Shown: positions 1 through 8,678, counted from the first letter of the stretch. The stretch: DNA of 64,000 nucleotides from Campylobacter lari (GCF_900638335.1 NZ_LR134508.1:372001-436000), one strand, 5' to 3'. Notes: generated from the sequence alone by a model not told the origin. A program made the numbers and translations.

Positions 1-1
1 T

Positions 2-187
2 AGTAATCATAACGAAGTAAGTGCTTTATCTAAAATACCACTTTTTGGAGCTTTATTTCAAGGAAAGCAAAATTTAGAAGATATTAGCGAAATAGTTTTT
101 ATCATCAAGCCAAGTTTAATAAGAGCTGATAAAAAAGTATTAAGCTTAAAAGAATTAGGTTTTGAACATGAAGATAATATGTTTTAA
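2..187 (+). CDS. ctsD: Secretin C-terminus (CtsD, transformation outer-membrane channel), 5' end outside window
   Basis: Open from the window edge to TAA at 185-187, giving the last 61 residues of a longer protein. The segment ALSKIPLFGALFQGK followed by EIVFIIKPSLIR matches the end of the secretin domain of type II secretion / type IV pilus channels, which normally reads L-x-K-I-P-x-x-G-x-L-F and then a hydrophobic strand ending in a 'TP/KP-x-I' turn. In Campylobacter this subunit is CtsD, needed for DNA uptake. It is followed with overlap by a small TPR-like gene and then the CtsE ATPase and CtsF, which supports the assignment. Only the end is visible, so the N-domains and signal peptide cannot be checked. 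Confidence 0.82.
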   Translation, partial: SNHNEVSALSKIPLFGALFQGKQNLEDISEIVFIIKPSLIRADKKVLSLKELGFEHEDNMF

Positions 188-497
188 TTTTTTAATTTGT
201 TTGTCTTTTTTAAATGCAATGAATATTCAAAATGAAAGTTTTGAGCAAAATGTATTCTATGAAAAATTTATTAATCATCCAAGTTATGAAAATGCCCTAA
301 ATTTAGCTAAATATTTTTATCAAATAAAAGATTATCAAAAAGCTATCTTTTGGGCTGTTGAGGCAAATGAATTTGAGTTGTTAGAAAAAGAGGCATGGTT
401 AGTTTTTATCAATGCTAAATTAAAACTTGGAAAGCATGAAGATGCTTTAAAAGCTAAAGAAGAGTATGAAAAACTTTTAGGAAATTATTTTGAATGA
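168..497 (+). CDS. Small exported TPR-like protein of the transformation operon
   Basis: A 109-residue protein, taking ATG 168 rather than the in-frame TTG at 162 because ATG gives a clean signal-peptide-like N-terminus (MKIICFNFLICLSFLNA). The rest is helical with TPR-like spacing (NALNLAKYFYQIKDYQKAIFWAVEA, then EDALKAKEEYEKLL). It overlaps the end of the secretin gene by 20 bases and the ATPase gene by 8, so it is translated as part of the cts operon. By analogy with pilotin or assembly TPR proteins of other secretin systems it may help place or stabilise the secretin; this is inference. I could not assign it to a named cts gene with certainty. Confidence 0.7.
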   Translation: MKIICFNFLICLSFLNAMNIQNESFEQNVFYEKFINHPSYENALNLAKYFYQIKDYQKAIFWAVEANEFELLEKEAWLVFINAKLKLGKHEDALKAKEEYEKLLGNYFE

Positions 498-2004
498 TAT
501 AAAAGCAATAAAAACTTTAGATGAATTTACTTTGCAAGAATTGGCTTTAGAGTATAAATTAGAAATTTTAGACTTAAATCAAACTCTCAAGATAGAAAAG
601 TATCTTCATGTTTTACCTTTTTCTTTAATAGAACAATATAATATTTTTTGTTTTTATGAAGATGATGAAAATATTCATATAGCTTCTTTAAAGCCTTTAG
701 ATGAGAGTATTTTAGAAAAAATACAAAATTTATATCGCTTAAAGGTTGTTAAAATTTTTCTTTGTGAATTTACACAATTTAAATTTTTGCTAGAAAGGAT
801 TAAATTTTTAATTTGCTTTCAAAACTATCTTGATAAATTAGAACTTAATTTAAAAAGTGATGAAAATAAAGATGAGTTTTTATTAGAGCAGTTTTTGAAT
901 TTAATTTTAACTTATGCTTGTTTTTTAAGAGCAAGTGATATTCATTTGGAGCCTTTAGAAAATGAAGTTTTGATAAGATTTAGAATAGATGGAGAATTAA
1001 AATATATCCATAGTTTTGATATGAATTCTTATCAGGCTTTATTAATGCATATAAAAATCATTGCCTTGCTTAATGTAGCAGAGCAAAGACAAGCCCAAGA
1101 TGGGAGTTTTTCTAAGGTTATTTTAGAGCAAAAATATGATTTTAGAATTTCAATTATGCCTTTGTTGTTTGGACAAAGTGTAGTGTTTAGAATTTTAAAA
1201 CAAGATGAGCATGTTTTAAAACTTGATAGACTTTTTATTAAAGAAGAAAATTTAACCTCGTTAAAAAAATGTATGAATGCCCCCTATGGCTTGATTTTGT
1301 TTTGTGGGCCAACAGGGAGTGGTAAAAGTACTTTCATGCATGCTATTTTAAATGAGCTTGACCAAAATAAAAAAATCGTTACTCTAGAAGATCCTATAGA
1401 ATATAAACTTAAACATGCTCAGCAAATTTTGTTAAATTCTAAAAACGGCTTTGATTTTCATAAAGCTTTGAGAGCGGTTTTAAGGCAAGATCCTGATGTG
1501 ATTATGGTGGGCGAAATTAGAGATGATGAGAGTTTGGATATAGTTTTAAAAGCTTCTTTAAGCGGACATTTGGTTTTAAGTACCTTGCATACCAATGGTG
1601 CTATAGAAGCTATTTTTAGAATGAAGCATATGGGTGCAAAAGAATATTTAATAGCTTATGCGCTTAATTTGATCATAGCTCAACGTTTGGTGAGAAAATT
1701 ATGTGAATGTAAAGAGCTTAGCGATGAAAAATTTCATTTTCAAAATCAAGTTTTTGAAGGAAAATTTTATAAAGCAAAAGGTTGTGCTAAGTGTATGTAT
1801 AGTGGATATAAAGGGCGTTTAATGGTGGCTGAGTTTTTATTTTTAGACCATAATTTAAAAAGTATGATAGAAAATAATGTAAATTATGAAAATATTTTAA
1901 CTTATGCTTTAAAAAAAGGCTTTTTGACTTTAGGTGTGGATGTTTTGGAAAAAGTAAAGCTTGGTTTGACAAGTGTAGATGAGCTAAGAAAGATTGGTTT
2001 TTGA
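490..2004 (+). CDS. ctsE: CtsE, GspE/PilB-type secretion ATPase for DNA uptake
   Basis: A 504-residue hexameric-type traffic ATPase that should power the cytoplasmic side of the transformation machine. Visible motifs are Walker A GPTGSGKST near residue 272, Walker B-like DPDVIMVGEIRD near 333, the His-box STLHTNGA near 359, and a tetracysteine zinc element made of LCECK near 403 and GCAKC near 432, as in GspE/PilB. The N-terminal 110 residues resemble the GspE-N region. The start is TTG at 490: there is no in-frame ATG nearby, and an AGGA sits eight bases upstream. The stop overlaps the ctsF start (TTGA). Neighbours are the secretin upstream and CtsF downstream. Confidence 0.9.
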   Translation: MNDIKAIKTLDEFTLQELALEYKLEILDLNQTLKIEKYLHVLPFSLIEQYNIFCFYEDDENIHIASLKPLDESILEKIQNLYRLKVVKIFLCEFTQFKFLLERIKFLICFQNYLDKLELNLKSDENKDEFLLEQFLNLILTYACFLRASDIHLEPLENEVLIRFRIDGELKYIHSFDMNSYQALLMHIKIIALLNVAEQRQAQDGSFSKVILEQKYDFRISIMPLLFGQSVVFRILKQDEHVLKLDRLFIKEENLTSLKKCMNAPYGLILFCGPTGSGKSTFMHAILNELDQNKKIVTLEDPIEYKLKHAQQILLNSKNGFDFHKALRAVLRQDPDVIMVGEIRDDESLDIVLKASLSGHLVLSTLHTNGAIEAIFRMKHMGAKEYLIAYALNLIIAQRLVRKLCECKELSDEKFHFQNQVFEGKFYKAKGCAKCMYSGYKGRLMVAEFLFLDHNLKSMIENNVNYENILTYALKKGFLTLGVDVLEKVKLGLTSVDELRKIGF

Positions 2005-3161
2005 AAAAATTTATTATTTTTTATGCTTTAAACAAAGAGCAAAAGCAATGTATAATTAAAGCTAAAAATCTATATGAAGCTAGAAATATTGCACAAAAAT
2101 CATTTGAAAATATTATTAGTGTTGAAGAATGCCTTGGAGCAACAAAACATAAAATTAAAGAAGAAGAGCTTATTTTTATTCTTAAAGATTTAAATATGAT
2201 TTTAAAAGCAGGATTAAGCTTGCAAGAGGCTATTTTAGAGTTTGCAAGATCAAATCATGATATATACGTAGCTAAAATATTTAGCGTGATTTATAATAAA
2301 CTCAAAAATGGAAGCTCTTATAATGAAGCTTTTAGAGGTATTTTAAATTCTAGAGAATGTGCTGTTTTAAAAATTTGTGATGGTAATGAGGATTTGTATA
2401 AGGCTTTTGAGATTATCATTAATCTAAAAGAGAAAAATCTTCATAGTTTTAAGCAGTTTAAAAAGGCTATAACTTATCCACTTTTTGTTTTTATATGTAT
2501 TATTTTAGCTTTTTTTGTACTGATGATTTTGGTTTTGCCTGAATTTAAAACTTTATTTTTGCAACTTGAATTAGATTTGCCAAAAATCACACAAATTCTT
2601 TTTATTTTAGGAGATTTTTTTAAACATTTTTATGTATTTATTTTATTAGGTATGGGATTTTTTATAATGCTTGCTTATTCTTTTAGGAAGTCTTTATTTT
2701 TTCATGAAATTCTTTTTTACTCTCCCGTTTTTGGAAAAATAATATTTTATCAAGATAAATTTTGTTTTTTCTTGATTTTTTCATATTTATTAAAAGCAGG
2801 GGTGGATATAAAAAGAGCTTTTGAACTTGCCTGTGAAGGTATAGAAAATCAATTTTTTAAAAATAAAATGTTTGTTGCAAAAACTTCATTTGAATCAGGA
2901 TTTGATTTAGCTCAAGCTTTTTCTAACACAAGGCTTTTTGATTCTTTTGTGATAAGAATGTTAAATTTAGCTTTAAAAAGTTCTAAGTTAGATGAAAGTA
3001 CTTATGAGCTTGCTTTATTTTATGAATATAAAAAAGAAAATTACACCCAAAGACTTTTGACTATTTTAGAACCTTTGATGACAATTTTTATGGCGAGTTT
3101 GATTTTAGTATTAGCTTTAGGTGTATTTTTGCCTATGTGGCAAATTAGTCAAGGAATTTAA
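2001..3161 (+). CDS. ctsF: CtsF, GspF/PilC-type inner-membrane platform protein
   Basis: A 386-residue platform protein that couples the CtsE ATPase to pseudopilin assembly in the inner membrane. Two T2SF repeats are visible (about residues 60-185 and 265-385), each with membrane helices: about 158-182 (FVFICIILAFFVLMILVL), 205-225, and a C-terminal helix near 360-380 (MTIFMASLILVLALGVFLP). The start is TTG at 2001, four bases before the end of ctsE, so translation is coupled. The stop overlaps the convergent permease stop within one TTAA. The reading frame is intact. Confidence 0.9.
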   Translation: MKKFIIFYALNKEQKQCIIKAKNLYEARNIAQKSFENIISVEECLGATKHKIKEEELIFILKDLNMILKAGLSLQEAILEFARSNHDIYVAKIFSVIYNKLKNGSSYNEAFRGILNSRECAVLKICDGNEDLYKAFEIIINLKEKNLHSFKQFKKAITYPLFVFICIILAFFVLMILVLPEFKTLFLQLELDLPKITQILFILGDFFKHFYVFILLGMGFFIMLAYSFRKSLFFHEILFYSPVFGKIIFYQDKFCFFLIFSYLLKAGVDIKRAFELACEGIENQFFKNKMFVAKTSFESGFDLAQAFSNTRLFDSFVIRMLNLALKSSKLDESTYELALFYEYKKENYTQRLLTILEPLMTIFMASLILVLALGVFLPMWQISQGI

Positions 3162-3910
3162 GCAAGATAATCATAAGCAACCTTAACTATAGTTAAAGCA
3201 ACCATAGTTAAAAAGAGTTTTTTGATAAAAGTTCCTTGTGTTTTTAAAACTAGTTTTGAACCTACAAAGGCGCCTAAAACTTGGCCTATACCCATTAAAA
3301 TACCAACTTTCCAAAGCACCTCATAAGAGTATAAAAATACTCCTAAAGCCACTACATTGCTAGTAAAATTTAAGATTTTAGTATTAATGCTTGCATTTTT
3401 CATGCTAAAACCAAGAAATATCACGCAAGCAAAAATCCAAAAAGACCCTGTTCCAGGCCCTAAAAAGCCATCATAAAAACCAAGTAATAAACCAAAAGTG
3501 ATTTGAAAGCTTGTGGTGCTCATTTTAGCTTTATTATGTACATGGCCTAAATCAGGCTTGAAAATAGTATATAAAAAGATTAAAATAAGACAAATTAATA
3601 CAATGATTTTAACAGCATTTTGATCTATTAATAAAACCGCATAAGTTCCAATGGCTGCACCAATAGCAGTAAATAAAATTCCTAAAGCTATCTTCTCTAT
3701 ATGCATAGATTTTCTATAAGCTAAAACTGCGGTGAGTGAGCCAAAGGTGCTTTGAAGTTTATTGGTAGCTAGGGCTAAATGAGGAGGAATCCCGCAAGCG
3801 AATAAAGCAGGTATGGTAATAAGTCCACCACCACCTACAATCGCATCAACACAACCCGCAAAAGCAGCAACAAAAAATAAAATCACATAATAAGTTAATT
3901 CAAGCTCCAT
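3158..3910 (-). CDS. TSUP (TauE/SafE) family membrane permease
   Basis: A 250-residue polytopic membrane protein. The N-terminal half contains the family signature G-x-V-D-A-I-V-G-G-G-G followed by IPALFACGIPP and A-x-x-T-N-K-L-Q-S, and the second half carries the repeat (GFYDGFLGPGTGSFW ... LNFTSNVVAL). About seven to eight membrane helices are predicted by eye. Members move small anions such as sulfite or organosulfonates, or are uncharacterised; the substrate cannot be read from the sequence. It is the last gene of the minus-strand block and overlaps the upstream TIGR02757 gene by 16 bases. Its end meets ctsF tail to tail. Confidence 0.85.
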   Translation of the reverse strand: MELELTYYVILFFVAAFAGCVDAIVGGGGLITIPALFACGIPPHLALATNKLQSTFGSLTAVLAYRKSMHIEKIALGILFTAIGAAIGTYAVLLIDQNAVKIIVLICLILIFLYTIFKPDLGHVHNKAKMSTTSFQITFGLLLGFYDGFLGPGTGSFWIFACVIFLGFSMKNASINTKILNFTSNVVALGVFLYSYEVLWKVGILMGIGQVLGAFVGSKLVLKTQGTFIKKLFLTMVALTIVKVAYDYLA

Positions 3911-4644
3911 AAGCTTTCCTTGTTTTGTCCGATTCTATATAGAGCAAAATCATATTTTATAGGATCTTGCGGATCAAATTTTTTAAGACTTTGAGTAAGC
4001 TCTAAAACACTTTTAAAATCATAAATCTTACGCTTTAAAAGCTTAAGTTTTAATGAAACTTTATGAGTATGGGTATCTAAAGGTATAAGTAAGTCTTTTT
4101 TATCGATATTTTTAAACAAACCCAAATCAAGCTCATCTTTTCTTACCATCCACCTAAGATACATATTGTATCTTTTTAAAGGCCCTTTTGGAGTTTTAAA
4201 TTCTTTTGAAAAGAAAAACTCATAACCATAGCTTTTATAAGGATTAAGTTTATAAATTATTTCTATGAAAGTTTTTATCGCTTGTGTGATGTTTTGTTCT
4301 TTTTGATAAGTTTTGGTAAAAATATTTTCTATACTATCTTCATTTTTTAAGCGTTTAAGTGTTATAAAAATTTGAGCTATGTCTTGAGAGTTTTGAAAGC
4401 GGTATTTTAGATTTTTACATTCTTTTTTAATACACTCATCACTTCTTTCAAGTAAAGAAAAATCAAGTTTTTTTAAAAAATTGACAATATTTTTAGCATT
4501 TCCATAGGCAAACAAAGCACAAAGTAAGGCTATAGTTTCATTTTTATAAACACTTGCAATTTGCAAAGGATCAGGATGAGAGAAAAGCTCTTTTTGAGTG
4601 TTTTTACTTAAGATAGCTTCATCTAAAAGAGCTTTAATTTGCAT
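3895..4644 (-). CDS. TIGR02757 (DUF2400) family protein
   Basis: A 249-residue soluble protein matching the TIGR02757/DUF2400 family, common in Campylobacterota and Bacteroidetes. Recognisable family segments include LLCALFAYGNAKNIVNFLKKL near the N-terminus, KRYNMYLRWMVRKDELDLGLF in the middle and IPLDTHTHKVSLKLKLLKRK toward the C-terminus. The DTHTH element and helical layout hint at a relation to helix-hairpin-helix DNA glycosylase-like folds, but no activity is established. The start ATG shares one base with the flgK stop (TAATG), so it is co-translated with flgK. Confidence 0.82.
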   Translation of the reverse strand: MQIKALLDEAILSKNTQKELFSHPDPLQIASVYKNETIALLCALFAYGNAKNIVNFLKKLDFSLLERSDECIKKECKNLKYRFQNSQDIAQIFITLKRLKNEDSIENIFTKTYQKEQNITQAIKTFIEIIYKLNPYKSYGYEFFFSKEFKTPKGPLKRYNMYLRWMVRKDELDLGLFKNIDKKDLLIPLDTHTHKVSLKLKLLKRKIYDFKSVLELTQSLKKFDPQDPIKYDFALYRIGQNKESLWSLN

Positions 4645-6473
4645 TAAGATTTTAAACCAAGTAAGGTTTCAAGCATTTGATCAACGGTGGTTACTATTTT
4701 AGCTGCAGCGCCATAGCTTGCTTGATATTGTATGAGTGCTGCTAATTCTTCATTGGTATTTACGCCACTTTTGGATTGATATTCTGCATAGGCTGTATTA
4801 AATACTGTCATATTGGTTGCATGTGCAAAACCATTGCTTTCAGCATCTGAAGCAATTTGACCTGTAAATTTTCTATAATATCCATCTAAAGACATAGTAT
4901 CTACTGTACCGTCTTTATTGTAAAAATTTACTTTTTGGGTTTGAAGTTGTAACATAGCATTTGCTACATCATTGTTTCCATCAACACCGTTTGAGCTTGC
5001 TTTTAAACTATTTGGATCATTTCTAATGCTTGAATTTACATTAATACTACTTGCATCTTGACCATTAAAAAATGAAGATACATTTAAAGCACCAGGGAAA
5101 TTTGTGCCATTGTCTTTAAAAGCTATTTTGTAACCTTTTTTTAAGCTATTGATTTGGAAATTTCCACTATCACTTTGTCCATCATAATGATAAAAAGCTT
5201 GAAAATAATCATTTAAATCATCACCACCTTGACCATTCTTGTTATCGTCGATATCTGCATTGATTTGTTTAATAACATCTTCTATAGTGGTATTGACATC
5301 TATTTTTATAGTTCTAGTAGCTACCGCATCGCCTTTTTCATCATAAACTGTGATGTCAAAGCTTCCTGCTTGGATGTTTTTATCATAACTCATTAAAGAA
5401 GTATCAGGTTTTAAGCCTTTTAAATCATCCGAATTAACTCTATCTGTAGCTGCTTGAGCATAGACATTATTAGTTTGAGTTATAAGTGTTTTTGTAAAGG
5501 TATTTAACATATCTTTATATTCTTGCAATTTTCCATCGCTATAAGTATCATGATTGCCATCGTAATTTCTACCTCTAAGATCAAGTTGAGCTCCAAGCTG
5601 TCCGCCTGAAATTTTACTAGTTAAATCATAGCGGTTTTCATCATTTACTTCATAATAAATTTGATAAAATCCATTAGGGTTATTATTATCTAATTTTAAA
5701 GGATGAAAGCTAGAACCATTTACTATACTAAAACCTTGAATACTTAAATCATAATATCTTCCTGAATCAGTCATAGTAGATTCTAAAGTACTATCTTGAG
5801 AGCTTGTTCCCTTCCAAGCTACCGCATTAACTAGCTTTGAAAGTCTAAGTTCAAGTTCATCTCTTTTATCTCTTAATTGATTTGCATTATCAGTAGGTAA
5901 AACCTCTTCGTTTTCAAGTTGTTTATTAATATTTGCAATTTCTTGACCTATGTTGTTGATTTCATCTACAGTTTGTCTGATTTGCTCGTTGACAGTTTGC
6001 TGCATTTTATTAAGATCTTGTAATGTTTTTTGTATATTTTGAGTTAGTGTATTTGCACTTTCAATAAGATCTATTTTACTTGCTCCATCACTTGGGTTAG
6101 ATGCAAAGTTATTCCATGCATCATAATAGTTTTTATAATCTTGCAAAATACCAGTACCTTGCATATCAGGAAATCTTTGGCTTGCCTCTTGCAAAATTTG
6201 TCCTAAATAATTTGTGTAGTTTTGTTGAGTAGTGGCATTTTTTAACTCATAATAAGAATGTTCATCATGTAATCTTTTAATAGTATCAATCTGTGTACCT
6301 GTTCCTAGATGTAAACCACCTCTATCGATAGACATCCCAGTTCCTTGCACTGCTCTTTGTCTGGTATAAAATACTGCATTTGCATTAGATATATTATTAC
6401 CTGTGGTATTGATTTGAAGTTCGGCAGCTCTAATACCGCTAACTCCTGTATATAAGCTATCAAAAATTCCCAT
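4644..6473 (-). CDS. flgK: FlgK, flagellar hook-associated protein 1
   Basis: A 609-residue hook-filament junction protein. The N-terminus (LYTGVSGIRAAELQINTTGNNISNANAVFYTRQR) is the characteristic axial-protein helix found in rod, hook and HAP proteins. The C-terminus (AELAALIQYQASYGAAAKIVTTVDQMLETLLGL) is the paired coiled-coil end typical of FlgK. The central region (about 230-520) is the variable surface domain. It is exported by the flagellar type III apparatus, probably with FlgN as its chaperone, and flgN lies 10 bases upstream in the same operon. Length is close to other Campylobacter FlgK proteins. Confidence 0.95.
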   Translation of the reverse strand: MGIFDSLYTGVSGIRAAELQINTTGNNISNANAVFYTRQRAVQGTGMSIDRGGLHLGTGTQIDTIKRLHDEHSYYELKNATTQQNYTNYLGQILQEASQRFPDMQGTGILQDYKNYYDAWNNFASNPSDGASKIDLIESANTLTQNIQKTLQDLNKMQQTVNEQIRQTVDEINNIGQEIANINKQLENEEVLPTDNANQLRDKRDELELRLSKLVNAVAWKGTSSQDSTLESTMTDSGRYYDLSIQGFSIVNGSSFHPLKLDNNNPNGFYQIYYEVNDENRYDLTSKISGGQLGAQLDLRGRNYDGNHDTYSDGKLQEYKDMLNTFTKTLITQTNNVYAQAATDRVNSDDLKGLKPDTSLMSYDKNIQAGSFDITVYDEKGDAVATRTIKIDVNTTIEDVIKQINADIDDNKNGQGGDDLNDYFQAFYHYDGQSDSGNFQINSLKKGYKIAFKDNGTNFPGALNVSSFFNGQDASSINVNSSIRNDPNSLKASSNGVDGNNDVANAMLQLQTQKVNFYNKDGTVDTMSLDGYYRKFTGQIASDAESNGFAHATNMTVFNTAYAEYQSKSGVNTNEELAALIQYQASYGAAAKIVTTVDQMLETLLGLKS

Positions 6474-6483
6474 GACTTAACCT

Positions 6484-6918
6484 TTAAACATTGATCTTAA
6501 ATAATGAATCTGGAATTGTTTTTTGATCTCCATAAGCATTATTTGTTCCATTTTGGTCAAACATTGTGTTTAGAAGATTGTCGTAAAAATTTTTAATAAT
6601 AAGAGCTAGTTTGGCATACTCTTTATTTTTTTGATGTAAGGTATTTAAATTTTGCTTTAAAAGAGCAAGTTTTTCTTTATCTTCATCATCTAAAAGCTCA
6701 TCTAAACCTTTATTGTTTCCTTGATTACTAAGTTCTATTAAGGCCTTGTCAAGATTTTTTTTAGCAATTTGAAAGTCATTTACAAGCTTAGTTTTTTCTT
6801 CTACACTTTTGCTCACATGCTGATGATTGGCAGCTTGAATTTGGGTTATATCTTCTAAAGTAAGATTGATGAGTTTTTCTAAAATAGAATTTGTTTCGTC
6901 TAAGTGTTGTTTAACCAT
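6484..6918 (-). CDS. flgN: FlgN-like flagellar export chaperone
   Basis: A 144-residue, almost fully helical, charged protein of the size and position of FlgN, the chaperone for FlgK and FlgL. Heptad-rich segments run from about residue 10 to 115 (LEKLINLTLEDITQIQ, KLALLKQNLNTLHQKNKEYAKLALIIKNFYDNLL). Assignment is mainly by context (flgM upstream, flgK immediately downstream) plus helical pattern; sequence similarity to enterobacterial FlgN is low. The Shine-Dalgarno AAAGGAT lies seven bases before ATG, but it forms one arm of an 11-bp inverted repeat with the flgM-flgN spacer, so translation may depend on opening that hairpin. Confidence 0.8.
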   Translation of the reverse strand: MVKQHLDETNSILEKLINLTLEDITQIQAANHQHVSKSVEEKTKLVNDFQIAKKNLDKALIELSNQGNNKGLDELLDDEDKEKLALLKQNLNTLHQKNKEYAKLALIIKNFYDNLLNTMFDQNGTNNAYGDQKTIPDSLFKINV

Positions 6919-6920
6919 TT

Positions 6921-6960
6921 TTTTATCCTTTCTTAGGCATCAACCCAAAAAAGGATAAAA
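6921..6960 (-). promoter_or_regulatory. Hairpin that would sequester the flgN ribosome-binding site
   Basis: On the minus strand TTTTATCCTTT (6960-6950) and AAAGGATAAAA (6931-6921) are perfect 11-base complements around an 18-base loop. The second arm contains the flgN Shine-Dalgarno. No T-run follows, so this is not an intrinsic terminator. The likely effect is to couple flgN translation to passage of ribosomes finishing flgM, or to a binding factor. Function is inferred. Confidence 0.5.
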
Positions 6961-6961
6961 G

Positions 6962-7168
6962 TTATAATAAAGAATCTGCTATTGCTTTAGAAGTGGCTTG
7001 TAAGTCTATTTTATACGCACCATTTTTTATTTGTGAAGCAATCAAAGATGCTTTACTTTCCTCTGTTTTTTGAGTTTCTTTTGCCTTGTTGTTTTCTTTG
7101 TTTTCTGTTTTATTTAAATCATTAGTAGCAACTTGAGCTACATAACTTTGATGTATAGGGTTTATCAT
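6962..7168 (-). CDS. flgM: FlgM, anti-sigma28 factor
   Basis: A 68-residue FlgM, the inhibitor of FliA (sigma28). The N-terminus (MINPIHQSYVAQV) and a disordered, Lys/Glu-rich middle lead to the conserved C-terminal helix that binds the sigma factor (SKASLIASQIKNGAYKIDLQATSKAIADSLL). It is shorter than enterobacterial FlgM, as is usual in Campylobacter. A strong GGAGG lies seven bases before the ATG. A sigma28-like promoter overlaps the end of the upstream flgJ gene, which would make flgM autoregulated through FliA. Confidence 0.92.
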   Translation of the reverse strand: MINPIHQSYVAQVATNDLNKTENKENNKAKETQKTEESKASLIASQIKNGAYKIDLQATSKAIADSLL

Positions 7169-7205
7169 TTTAAGCCTCCGGTTCTATTGAAAAACTCTAA
7201 GAACT

Positions 7206-7232
7206 ATATCGACACTTAAAAAAATAACTTAA
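7206..7232 (-). promoter_or_regulatory. Candidate sigma28 (FliA) promoter for flgM
   Basis: On the minus strand TTAAGT (7232-7227), a 15-base spacer, and CGATAT (7211-7206) match the Campylobacter sigma28 pattern with its diagnostic CGATA -10. It overlaps the flgJ stop and lies about 40 bases before the flgM start. It would let flgM-flgN-flgK be expressed as late flagellar genes. Confidence 0.6.
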
Positions 7233-7594
7233 CCTCTTTCTTTTAAATAATCAAATAATAATTTTGAAAAACCTAACCCCCCACTTAATGCTTTACTCAT
7301 AGTATCATTATACATAGATGAATAAATTTCATCACTTGCATCTTTTCCAAATAAAGAATTTTCTTGTTTTAAAGAAATATCCAAAACGCTTTTGATTAAA
7401 AAAGCTTCAAAGGCATCGGTTTGCTCTTTTAAAGCCTTATCTTCATCATTTAATGCTTGTATATGAGTTAAATCATTTTTAAAAGCACTATCTGCATAGT
7501 TTTTAGCAGCTTTATAGCTATTGTTGTGTTTAGTAATATTTTCATAAAGTTCACTGCTATAGTTTTTACTCGCTAAATAATTATCAACTCTCAT
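7229..7594 (-). CDS. flgJ: FlgJ-like rod-binding protein (single domain)
   Basis: A 121-residue protein matching only the N-terminal rod-binding domain of FlgJ: EQTDAFEAFLIKSVLDISLKQENSLFGKDASDEIYSSMYNDTMSKALS includes the 'F-E-x-x-(F/L)-x-K/L' helix and the 'Y-x-x-M-x-x-x-x-L/M-s-x-x-l' end seen in rod chaperones. The peptidoglycan hydrolase domain present in enterobacterial FlgJ is absent, which is normal for Campylobacterota, where another enzyme opens the wall. The ATG shares one base with the flgI stop, so the pair is translationally coupled. Confidence 0.85.
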   Translation of the reverse strand: MRVDNYLASKNYSSELYENITKHNNSYKAAKNYADSAFKNDLTHIQALNDEDKALKEQTDAFEAFLIKSVLDISLKQENSLFGKDASDEIYSSMYNDTMSKALSGGLGFSKLLFDYLKERG

Positions 7595-8640
7595 TATATT
7601 ACCTCTAATTCAGCACTGATGGCACCAGCTCTTTTTAGATTTTGCATAATAGCTATGATATCATTTGGAGCTGCTCCAAGTTTATTTAACATTCTGGCTA
7701 TGTTTGCTACTGTTGTTTTATTGTTTGTGATTTTTAAAGTATTAGATACAGGATCTAAAATACCACCATCTTTCATATCGATTTCATTTTGTCCCAAAGC
7801 TACGGTATTGTTTGGATCAATTTTTATAGTGATATCTTTATGGGTAATTAATATAGGCTCAACTTCTATATTTACTCCCGCTACGATAGTTCCAGTTCTT
7901 TCATCGATGATCACTTTGCTTTCTGGAGTATAAGCTATGTCTTGTTCCAATACTCTTGCCATAAATTCAACATGAGAAAATTCTTCAGGTTTTGTTAATT
8001 TTATGGTTCTAGAATCTAAAGCCTTTGCTATATCTGTATCAAAAATAGTGTTTAAAACTCTTTCTATATTGTTAGCTGTTTTAAAGTCTGCTTCTTTTAA
8101 GCTTAAAATTAAATCTTCGCTTTGACTGAAATTTTGAGGAATTTCTCTTTCTACTACTGCACCATTAATAACATTTGCTGAGGTTGAGTGTGTTCCTGCT
8201 GCACCTGGTCTTGGGCTAAGTCCACCTATAGCTAAAGAACCTTGAGCTACTGCGTAAATTTCCCCATCTACCCCTTTTAGAGCTGTCATAAGTAAGGTTC
8301 CACCTTGTAAAGATTTGGCATCACCTAAAGAAGCTACACTCACATCAAGTTTATCCCCGCTTCTTGCAAAAGCAGGAAGTTTTGCTGTAACCATTACTGC
8401 TGCTGTATTTTTTGACTTTATATCGCCTGGGCTAACTTTTACATTCATACCTTGAAGCATATTTGAAATAGATTGTAGAGTAAATTCACTACTTGTGCCA
8501 TCTCCACTTCCATTTAAACCAACAACCAAACCATATCCTATAAGTTGGTTATCTCTAACACCTACTACATTGGTAAGTTCCTTAATAGTAGCTGCAAAAA
8601 CGCTTAGACTTAGAACTAAGCTCAAAAATAATATTCTCAT
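7594..8640 (-). CDS. flgI: FlgI, flagellar P-ring protein
   Basis: A 348-residue periplasmic P-ring subunit. A Sec signal peptide (MRILFLSLVLSLSVFA) precedes the family block IKELTNVVGVRDNQLIGYGLVVGLNGSGDG. Further hallmarks are NMLQGMNVKVSPGDIKSKNTAAVMVTAKLPAFARSGDKLDV and RTGTIVAGVNIEVEPILITHKDITI. The C-terminus (LNKLGAAPNDIIAIMQNLKRAGAISAELEVI) is the standard end of FlgI. AAGGAAG precedes the ATG, and a well-matched sigma54 promoter lies about 40 bases upstream in the short gap after rsmD, so flgI is probably the first gene of a sigma54/FlgR-dependent middle operon. Confidence 0.97.
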   Translation of the reverse strand: MRILFLSLVLSLSVFAATIKELTNVVGVRDNQLIGYGLVVGLNGSGDGTSSEFTLQSISNMLQGMNVKVSPGDIKSKNTAAVMVTAKLPAFARSGDKLDVSVASLGDAKSLQGGTLLMTALKGVDGEIYAVAQGSLAIGGLSPRPGAAGTHSTSANVINGAVVEREIPQNFSQSEDLILSLKEADFKTANNIERVLNTIFDTDIAKALDSRTIKLTKPEEFSHVEFMARVLEQDIAYTPESKVIIDERTGTIVAGVNIEVEPILITHKDITIKIDPNNTVALGQNEIDMKDGGILDPVSNTLKITNNKTTVANIARMLNKLGAAPNDIIAIMQNLKRAGAISAELEVI

Positions 8641-8678
8641 CGATTCTTCCTTTAATCCATGCTATTTTCATACAATTA

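Noticed and set aside
7229-7594. FlgJ as a truncated gene
   Set aside because: Single-domain FlgJ without the muramidase part is normal in Campylobacterota.
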